A program made the translations under genes and the position numbers. The notes under the pieces are model-generated. The model was not told the origin of the DNA and searched no databases. It saw only the letters and a list, made by a program, of their open reading frames with translations. From positions 1-12,774 of the forward strand of contig CAMOMF010000154.1 in assembly GCA_946619625.1 (NCBI GenBank): DNA of 12,774 nt, written 5' to 3'. Positions 8,436 through 12,774 of the stretch are shown piece by piece (within the stretch, counting starts at the first letter, position 1; every line of letters begins with the position of its first letter). The stretch is from an uncultured Bacteroidales bacterium. Lineage in GTDB: Bacteria; Bacteroidota; Bacteroidia; Bacteroidales; Paludibacteraceae.

Positions 8436-8957
8436 TCATTTGCCTGTGAACATGCTCAGTATCGAACTGATAGATGATGCGGTCTGTGCAGCGGTGTTCA
8501 GTTTTTCTGCCGCAGTAGTGGCGGTGCTGGTAACGGTAGGATTCTTTACCACCATGTCTGTCAGGGTGTTGGTTACGTTGTTCACATTCTTTTCCGTTAC
8601 CAATCCGGCAGCGGCAACCATCATGCCTTTACCGAAACTCTTCAGGTAGGTTTTGTCGCCCTTGTTATCCTTCAGTCCCTCGCAAGCGGAAACCAGTTGA
8701 AGGGTGTTGAGGATGTTGTTCAGGTTCTTGTAGTCATACTTGTTGCCGTCAGCTTTGAACTGGTTGTACATGGCGAGCAGAGCCGTTCCGGCATTCTGAC
8801 CGGCTCCCATGGCGGTAGAGTTGTTGGCGGAAGCCAGAGTCTGTGCGGTTGTTGCAGCGGCACCATTGTTGGCAGTTGTTTGTGACGAAGTGCCTTTCAG
8901 GGCGCTGCAAGATAACATGGCGATTGCAGTTGCAATCAAAAGAATAGTTTTTTTCAT
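8436..8957 (-). CDS. Small predicted lipoprotein of unknown function
   Basis: 173 residues; I do not recognise the family. Residues 1-16 form a signal peptide (KK, then a hydrophobic run ending MLS) followed by Cys17, a lipobox suited to signal peptidase II. The residues after Cys17 (SALKGTSSQ) lack the acidic export signal seen on many Bacteroidetes surface lipoproteins, so a periplasm-facing location is my inference. Residues about 22-55 are low complexity, rich in Ala, Thr, Asn, Ser and Gln, probably a flexible tether. Residues about 58-115 look like a compact helical domain, with LLAMYNQFKADG, a NILNTLQLVSACEGLKDN stretch and a glycine/alanine-rich FGKGMMVAAAGLV. The tail is again Thr/Ala/Ser rich and ends SSILSMFTGK. 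It starts 20 bases after the dehydrogenase gene, behind a leader containing one G/C base, and precedes pepT by 46 bases. Real gene: very likely. Function: unknown. Confidence 0.85.
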   Translation of the reverse strand: MKKTILLIATAIAMLSCSALKGTSSQTTANNGAAATTAQTLASANNSTAMGAGQNAGTALLAMYNQFKADGNKYDYKNLNNILNTLQLVSACEGLKDNKGDKTYLKSFGKGMMVAAAGLVTEKNVNNVTNTLTDMVVKNPTVTSTATTAAEKLNTAAQTASSISSILSMFTGK

Positions 8958-8977
8958 TTTTATTGTATTTTATTTTG

Positions 8978-9961
8978 TTACACTAAATTCATCAGGTTAT
9001 GTTCCCCTGCAATCAGATGCAGGATATTGGTTTCCACCTCATGGCACATGTCCAGTCTGCCATCAATAGTGCCTGTCCCCACATGCGGGCTGAGCACTAC
9101 ATTGTCCAGCCCCAGCAGTTCTTCAGATATATGCGGCTCGTGCTCATACACATCCAGCGCGGCACCGGCAATCACGCCTGTTCTTAGTGCCTCTGCCAAT
9201 GCCGCCTCGTCCACGTGTGCGCCGCGTGCGGTGTTGATGAGGAAGGCTGTGGGCTTCATTTTCTTCAGCGTCTCGCGGTTAATCAAGTGGTGTACTTCCG
9301 GCGTGTAGGGTAGGTTCAGCGATACGTAATCCGATGTGGCGAGCAGTTCGTCCAAACTCATGTAGATAATTTGCTCACCCTTCGGAGACCCTTCGCAGAT
9401 CCTCTCATCCCCGTTCGAAAAATGTATAACATTTTTGTGCCTGTTGTGGTACGCTACTTTCATACCGCAAGCCAAGGCGCGTCGTGCCAAAGCCGTACCG
9501 ATTCGACCCATTCCGATGATACCTAACTGCTTTCCGTATAGCGATACGCCCAAATTGTTCATTACGCCAAACACGATAGACGGGTCTTTTTGCCTCAATT
9601 TACGGTCCAGTTCTGCAGTCCGGTGCGCCAACGTATGCATCAAGGCAAAACAATGCTCGGCAGTCGGCTCCGTCACCGTATGAGGTGTGTTTGTGACCAA
9701 GATTCCGTGCGCTTTGCAGTATGCCACATCGATGTTGTTGAACCCGACTCCGAAGTTGGCTACCAACCTGAGTCGCGCACCTCTGGCAAGGATTTCTGCA
9801 GGAACAGCATAATCGAATGTTGAAACCAGTATATCGGCATCTGCAATCCGTTCTTGCAGTTCCTCCGTACTGAAATACGGCGCATGGGGAATCACCAACT
9901 CGTGTTCCTCTAAGCCTGCAAACCCCTCTTTGGGCAAATATGTAGTAAAAACGATTCTCAT
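8978..9961 (-). CDS. D-isomer-specific 2-hydroxyacid dehydrogenase, NAD(P)-binding
   Basis: 327 residues. Family: reversible reduction of 2-oxoacids to D-2-hydroxyacids (glyoxylate/hydroxypyruvate reductase, D-lactate dehydrogenase, phosphoglycerate dehydrogenase-like). Visible: substrate-domain NFGVGFNNIDV (about 69-79), NTPHTVTEPTAE (91-102), nucleotide-binding GIIGMGRIG (147-155), and the catalytic set Arg246 in NTARGAHVDE, Glu275 in DVYEHEP and His293 in LSPHVGTGT. No ACT domain, so it is not a full SerA. The exact substrate cannot be read; hydroxypyruvate or glyoxylate would fit the glycine-linked neighbourhood, but that is inference. Odd: between the second strand of the NAD domain (YHNRHKN, 171-177) and SLDELL (202-207), residues about 177-198 form an unusually long, unfamily-like stretch encoded by repeat-rich DNA. 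First gene of the minus-strand unit; its ATG lies 19 bases downstream of the -7 box of a strong promoter match. Confidence 0.93.
   Translation of the reverse strand: MRIVFTTYLPKEGFAGLEEHELVIPHAPYFSTEELQERIADADILVSTFDYAVPAEILARGARLRLVANFGVGFNNIDVAYCKAHGILVTNTPHTVTEPTAEHCFALMHTLAHRTAELDRKLRQKDPSIVFGVMNNLGVSLYGKQLGIIGMGRIGTALARRALACGMKVAYHNRHKNVIHFSNGDERICEGSPKGEQIIYMSLDELLATSDYVSLNLPYTPEVHHLINRETLKKMKPTAFLINTARGAHVDEAALAEALRTGVIAGAALDVYEHEPHISEELLGLDNVVLSPHVGTGTIDGRLDMCHEVETNILHLIAGEHNLMNLV
9377..9436 (-). repeat. Repeat-dense, possibly inserted segment inside the hydroxyacid dehydrogenase gene
   Basis: This in-frame stretch codes for about residues 176-195 of the dehydrogenase. It holds a perfect inverted repeat, AAAAATGT (9418-9425) and ACATTTTT (9429-9436) around a 3-base ATA loop, and a direct repeat of ACCCTTCG (9377-9384 and 9388-9395) with an 11-base period. 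From memory of family alignments, the corresponding loop is usually about ten residues shorter and enriched in charged or Ala residues. This makes insertion of a small element into the coding region a reasonable, unproven, reading. The repeats are seen directly. Confidence 0.55.
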
Positions 9962-9980
9962 TGTCGCATAAAAAACCGCA

Positions 9981-10012
9981 CAAAGTTACAACATTTTTTT
10001 GATATATGCAAA
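9981..10012 (-). promoter_or_regulatory. Bacteroidetes-type promoter for the eight-gene minus-strand unit
   Basis: On the minus strand the -7 box TAACTTTG (9988-9981) matches TAnnTTTG exactly. The -33 box TTTG (10012-10009) also matches exactly, with a 20-bp spacer. The ATG of the dehydrogenase follows at 9961, leaving a short leader. By eye I found no other exact TAnnTTTG on the minus strand in the window, which supports one long transcript for the left arm. Confidence 0.82.
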
Positions 10013-10081
10013 CATAAAGGTGTTTTTTCCACAAAAAAGGTGCGCTTTTTTAATTTATATCAAAAAAATCTTGCATATGTC
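9993..10081. promoter_or_regulatory. Two shared boxes placed symmetrically in the divergent promoters (candidate operator pair)
   Basis: Box A, TATATCAAAAAAAT, is at 10006-9993 on the minus strand and 10056-10069 on the plus strand, a perfect 14-base inverted pair about 49 bases apart. Box B, TTGCATATRTC, covers the -33 position of both promoters (minus 10011-10001, plus 10071-10081). On the minus side box A lies in the spacer and overlaps box B; on the plus side it lies just upstream of box B. The matches are direct observations; a shared regulator is inference. Confidence 0.5.
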
Positions 10082-10101
10082 GTAAAAAAGTGTTACCTTT
10101 G
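10070..10101 (+). promoter_or_regulatory. Bacteroidetes-type promoter for lpd-mnmA
   Basis: The -7 box TACCTTTG (10094-10101) matches TAnnTTTG exactly. The -33 box is CTTG (10070-10073), one mismatch from TTTG, with a 20-bp spacer. The lpd ATG at 10122 leaves a leader of roughly 15 bases. The -33 box is embedded in TTGCATATGTC, the same 11-base box as in the opposite promoter apart from one purine change. Confidence 0.82.
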
Positions 10102-10121
10102 CAGTCCAATATTGTGTACAT

Positions 10122-11456
10122 ATGTTTAATCTGGCAATAATAGGTGGCGGTCCCGCTGGTTATACCGCGGCAGAAAAGGCAAGCAAAGCTGGTTTGTCTG
10201 TAGTGCTTTTTGAAAAAGAAGCCTTGGGCGGAACATGCCTCAATGTGGGCTGTATCCCTACCAAGACTTTGCTCTATAGTGCCAAGCAGTTCTATAATGC
10301 TGTGCACGCGGACAAATATGGTGTCAAAGCCGAAAACGTGACGTTCGACTATACCAAGATTGTACAGCGTAAGTCTAAGATTGTACGTAAGTTAGTGGCT
10401 GGCATCAAACAGAAGCTTCAGGCTTGTACTGTTGTTCAAGGTGAGGCGGTGGTTGCGGATTATTCTCCTGCCATAATCACTATTGAATGCAGCGGACAGT
10501 CTTACGAGGCGGAACATTTGCTGCTGTGCAACGGGTCGGTTAACTTTGTACCGCCAATTCCGGGTGTTAATGACAATCAATATGTTTGGTCCTCCACAGA
10601 TGCCCTTGCCGCTACGGAACTGCCGCAATCTGTTGCAATCATCGGGGGCGGCGTGATAGGCATGGAGTTTGCTACGCTGTATATGGAACTGGGGGTTAAA
10701 GTAACTGTTATAGAGGCACTCCCTCGTATTCTCCCCAACATGGACTCGGAAATAGTGGCTTTGCTCCGTGCCAAGTATGAGAAAGCCGGTGTGTCTTTCC
10801 TGACATCAACGCGCGTTACATCAGTTGATGAGAATCGTGTTCATTATCAATCTGCTGGTGCGCAATCTGAGGAATGTGTCGAAGCGGACAAAATACTCGT
10901 TTGTGTAGGCCGTCGCGCCAATCTGCAGGGGATACAAGGCTTGGCAGGTCTTTCTGTCGAACGCGGACATATTGTGGTGGACGAGCATATGCTCACCAAT
11001 CTGCCTAATGTCTATGCAGCCGGAGATATTACCGGAAAAATGATGCTTGCACATGTCGCCTCACGTCAAGCCGAAGTGGCTGTAGGGCACATGCTTGGTG
11101 TGCAGGACCAAATGAACTATAATGCCGTGCCGTCTGTCGTTTACACCAATCCGGAAATAGCCTCTGTAGGCTTGTCTGTAAGCGAGGCGGAGGGCGATAA
11201 CTTCGTTGTCCGCAAATTGCCTATGACCTATTCGGGCCGTTTCATGGCGGAAAATGAGGGCGAAAACGGACTTTGCAAGATGATTGTGGACAAACATACC
11301 GACACTATTGTAGGTGTGCACATGTATGGTAACCCCTGCTCTGAATTCATTGTGGCGGCAACCATGGCGGTTCAGTCAGGACTGACTTCCAGGCAACTGC
11401 AACAAATCATTTTCCCGCACCCCACTGCCAGCGAGATATTAAAGGAAATATTGTGA
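10122..11456 (+). CDS. lpdA: Dihydrolipoyl dehydrogenase (E3 / glycine cleavage L protein)
   Basis: 444 residues, slightly short for the family but with every key part. It reoxidises dihydrolipoyl groups of 2-oxoacid dehydrogenases or of glycine cleavage H protein, passing electrons through a disulfide and FAD to NAD. FAD-binding GGGPAG is at 8-13; the redox disulfide lies in GGTCLNVGCIPTK (Cys39, Cys44); the NAD-binding Rossmann motif IIGGGVIGMEFA lies near 173-184; the second FAD motif ends VYAAGDITG; and the C-terminal active-site base pair is His433 and Glu438 in FPHPTASE. The common family form here is HAHPT; the Phe-Pro variant still keeps the catalytic His. No lipoyl domain is fused. 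It has its own promoter and is followed after 30 bases by mnmA in the same frame. With gcvT on the other arm, a glycine-cleavage role is plausible. Confidence 0.95.
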   Translation: MFNLAIIGGGPAGYTAAEKASKAGLSVVLFEKEALGGTCLNVGCIPTKTLLYSAKQFYNAVHADKYGVKAENVTFDYTKIVQRKSKIVRKLVAGIKQKLQACTVVQGEAVVADYSPAIITIECSGQSYEAEHLLLCNGSVNFVPPIPGVNDNQYVWSSTDALAATELPQSVAIIGGGVIGMEFATLYMELGVKVTVIEALPRILPNMDSEIVALLRAKYEKAGVSFLTSTRVTSVDENRVHYQSAGAQSEECVEADKILVCVGRRANLQGIQGLAGLSVERGHIVVDEHMLTNLPNVYAAGDITGKMMLAHVASRQAEVAVGHMLGVQDQMNYNAVPSVVYTNPEIASVGLSVSEAEGDNFVVRKLPMTYSGRFMAENEGENGLCKMIVDKHTDTIVGVHMYGNPCSEFIVAATMAVQSGLTSRQLQQIIFPHPTASEILKEIL

Positions 11457-11486
11457 TTTAAAATTTACCATTTACATATTTACAAA
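11457..11486 (+). promoter_or_regulatory. A/T-rich lpd-mnmA spacer with three ATTTAC copies
   Basis: Thirty bases, only a handful of them G/C. ATTTAC occurs at 11463, 11470 and 11478. There is no Shine-Dalgarno sequence and no in-frame stop, so the lpd TGA is the only barrier between the two reading frames. The A/T-rich, presumably unstructured leader is the type of initiation region Bacteroidetes use. Confidence 0.6.
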
Positions 11487-12650
11487 TTGATAGCGAAGCG
11501 CGTTTTACTTGGAATGTCAGGCGGTATTGACTCTACCGTGAGTGCCATGCTTCTTTTGGAGCAGGGCTATGAGGTGGTGGGTGTCACGTTCCGCACGTTC
11601 GACAGTATCAAGGAATCGTGCATTGCCCGCGAGAAAGGCTGTTGCTCTGTCGATAGTATCATGGAGGCGAAAAACAATGCCCGCAAGATGGGCTTTGAGC
11701 ATCATATTGTCGATTTCCGTGACACGTTCAGGCGCACGGTGATTGACAATTTTATCAGCGAGTACATGCACGGGCGTACGCCCAACCCTTGTGTCCTATG
11801 CAACTCCCACATCAAGTGGGGGGAGATGTTGCGCGTTGCAGACGAACTCAATTGCCCCTATGTCGCCACCGGGCACTATGCTCGTATCAGGCAGTTCCGG
11901 GGACATACTTATCTGGCTTGTGCCGCCGACACCCGCAAGGACCAGACCTATTTCCTTTGGATGCTCACCGAGGACAACCTGCAACGTACCATTTTCCCGC
12001 TTGGTGACCTCACCAAGGACCAAGTGCGCACTATTGCCCGCGAGCATGGTTATCCCGCGTTGGCGGAGAAGAAAGAATCGCAGGAAATATGTTTTGTCAC
12101 CAACAACGATTATCGTTCTTTCCTGCATGAAAATGTGGCTGATTATGACCAACTTATTCATGAAGGAAACTATGTGGACAAACAGTGTAGGGTGCTTGGA
12201 AAACATCGGGGATTTCCCAACTACACCATCGGACAGCGCAAGGGGCTTGGAATCGCCCTCGGACACCCTGCTTTCGTAACTGCCATTCGTCCCGAAACAA
12301 ACGAAGTGGTTCTTGGCACCAACGACAATTTGTATCAGTCCGAGCTTTACGCCACCTATGTTCGATTGCGAGATACAGAGTGGCTCGCCGAGTCGCCCGA
12401 TGTGCTCGCTCGTATCCGGTACAAATCTCAACCGGTTCAAGCGGTTGTGGAATGCGCAAGCGCACAGGAACCGCAAAACACCTCCGCCGCTACCCTCCGC
12501 TTCAGCGAACCTGTTTGGGGAATTACCCCGGGACAATCCGTCGTTCTCTACAAGGATGACCTTGTTGTCGGAGGTGGGATAATTTCCAATACTCAACCTG
12601 AAGCGGTTAAGACGCACCAAGAAGCGTCCTGTGGACGGTTCGAGGAATAA
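11487..12650 (+). CDS. mnmA: tRNA-specific 2-thiouridylase MnmA (CxxC type)
   Basis: 387 residues. Adenylates and then thiolates U34 of the tRNAs for Lys, Glu and Gln, with sulfur relayed from other proteins. PP-loop GMSGGIDS is at 9-16, ATGHYAR at 127-133, KDQTYFL at 151-157, GQRKGLGIAL in the middle domain and PGQSVVLY with GGGII near the end. E. coli MnmA uses Asp99, Cys102 and Cys199; here the matching motif is PNPCVLCN, so the Asp is replaced by Cys102, with Cys105 and Cys202 (SQEICF) matching the two catalytic cysteines. An extra CIAREKGCC segment (Cys45, Cys52, Cys53) follows the third strand. The start is TTG at 11487: the first ATG is codon 10, inside the PP-loop, and cannot be the start. 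Co-transcribed with lpd. A roughly 18-residue tail follows the usual C-terminus. Confidence 0.95.
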   Translation: MIAKRVLLGMSGGIDSTVSAMLLLEQGYEVVGVTFRTFDSIKESCIAREKGCCSVDSIMEAKNNARKMGFEHHIVDFRDTFRRTVIDNFISEYMHGRTPNPCVLCNSHIKWGEMLRVADELNCPYVATGHYARIRQFRGHTYLACAADTRKDQTYFLWMLTEDNLQRTIFPLGDLTKDQVRTIAREHGYPALAEKKESQEICFVTNNDYRSFLHENVADYDQLIHEGNYVDKQCRVLGKHRGFPNYTIGQRKGLGIALGHPAFVTAIRPETNEVVLGTNDNLYQSELYATYVRLRDTEWLAESPDVLARIRYKSQPVQAVVECASAQEPQNTSAATLRFSEPVWGITPGQSVVLYKDDLVVGGGIISNTQPEAVKTHQEASCGRFEE

Positions 12651-12663
12651 GTGCGGCGCGCGA

Positions 12664-12678
12664 GTTTACGGAGTAAAC
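12664..12678 (+). other. Small hairpin after mnmA
   Basis: GTTTAC (12664-12669) pairs perfectly with GTAAAC (12673-12678) around the loop GGA, 13 bases after the mnmA stop. There is no following T run, so it is a weak candidate for a rho-independent terminator and may instead belong to the TTTAC/GTAAA repeat class seen in other gaps of this window. Confidence 0.4.
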
Positions 12679-12691
12679 ATAGAACACAACC

Positions 12692-12774
12692 ATAAGATAA
12701 CCATAAGATGACCATAAGATGACCATAAGATGACCATAAGATGACCATAAGATGACCATAAGATGACCATAAGA
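12692..12774 (+). repeat. Tandem array of the 11-bp unit ATAAGATGACC, running off the window edge
   Basis: One variant unit (ATAAGATAACC, 12692-12702), six perfect units (12703-12768) and six bases of a further unit at the window edge. The preceding 11 bases (12681-12691, AGAACACAACC) match at 7 of 11 positions and may be a decayed unit. The period of 11 is not a multiple of three, so the tract closes all forward frames (TAA and TGA in each unit). It begins 41 bases after the mnmA stop. The total copy number is unknown because the array is cut. Confidence 0.97.

Larger units (their letters stand above)
9962..10121. promoter_or_regulatory. Divergent intergenic region between the dehydrogenase operon and lpd
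   Basis: 160 bp without genes, strongly A/T rich. It contains one outward promoter for each arm (listed separately), paired 14-base boxes in inverted orientation at 9993-10006 and 10056-10069 (TATATCAAAAAAAT when read toward each gene), and between them a weak A/T hairpin, AAAAAAG (10033-10039) with CTTTTTT (10045-10051). I see no small ORF, RNA gene or recognisable riboswitch; in particular nothing here looks like a glycine riboswitch. Confidence 0.8.

Noticed and set aside
9006..9023. Inverted repeat CCTGCA/TGCAGG near the 3' end of the dehydrogenase gene
   Set aside because: Six-base arms with a six-base loop inside well-behaved coding sequence are expected by chance in a window this size.
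10033..10051. Hairpin AAAAAAG/CTTTTTT in the divergent region as a bidirectional terminator
   Set aside because: Nearly all pairs are A-T and no gene ends here; both flanking genes start outward. More likely just A/T-rich promoter DNA.
12664..12678. Rho-independent terminator after mnmA
   Set aside because: The stem is six pairs and A/T rich, and no T run follows, so termination is not supported; kept only as a hairpin.
12692..12774. CRISPR array or origin iterons
   Set aside because: Units are 11 bp and directly abutting without spacers, which excludes CRISPR. No replication initiator gene, DnaA boxes or A/T-rich melting region is visible beside it, so an origin cannot be supported.

Overview
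The window looks like a piece of a Bacteroidales chromosome (Bacteroides/Prevotella-like). The reasons are: protein families typical of that group (HemW, RarA, RecN, GcvT, PepT, a CxxC-type MnmA); two promoters that match the Bacteroidetes primary-sigma consensus (TTTG near -33, TAnnTTTG near -7) and no sigma70-type boxes; A/T-rich leaders instead of Shine-Dalgarno sites; and TTTAC/GTAAA-rich intergenic repeats. No phage, transposase, RNA gene or CRISPR array was seen. It is mostly a core housekeeping region with some unusual small repeat structures.

Left arm, minus strand (9961 down to 1): eight co-directional genes that probably form one long transcription unit starting at a promoter at 9981-10012. 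In order of transcription they are a D-2-hydroxyacid dehydrogenase, a small lipoprotein of unknown function, pepT (peptidase T), gcvT (glycine cleavage T protein), recN (SMC-like repair ATPase), rarA (replication-associated AAA+ ATPase), hemW (radical-SAM haem chaperone) and a class A penicillin-binding protein cut by the left window edge before its KTG motif. Spacings run from a 4-base ATGA overlap (hemW/PBP) and direct abutment (gcvT/recN) to 48 bases (rarA/hemW).

Centre (9962-10121): a 160-bp divergent promoter region. Both promoters have the same 20-bp spacer, the same 11-base TTGCATATRTC box at the -33 position, and each is associated with a copy of a 14-base TATATCAAAAAAAT box; the two copies lie in inverted orientation.

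Right arm, plus strand: lpd (dihydrolipoyl dehydrogenase) and mnmA (tRNA 2-thiouridylase with three candidate active-site cysteines). mnmA apparently starts at TTG and is in the same frame as lpd, with only the lpd TGA stop between them. After mnmA comes a small hairpin and then a perfect tandem array of the 11-bp unit ATAAGATGACC that runs off the window edge.

The most unusual signal is that 11-bp unit. The same unit, in the same orientation relative to the preceding gene and still on an 11-bp register, lies in the rarA/hemW gap 9.6 kb away, where it supplies the rarA stop codon. A second repeat type supplies the recN stop codon. The hydroxyacid dehydrogenase also carries an in-frame segment that looks inserted and is dense in repeats. 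Functionally the window mixes one-carbon/glycine metabolism (GcvT and Lpd on opposite sides of one promoter region), genome maintenance (RecN, RarA), envelope synthesis (PBP) and cofactor or tRNA maturation (HemW, MnmA).
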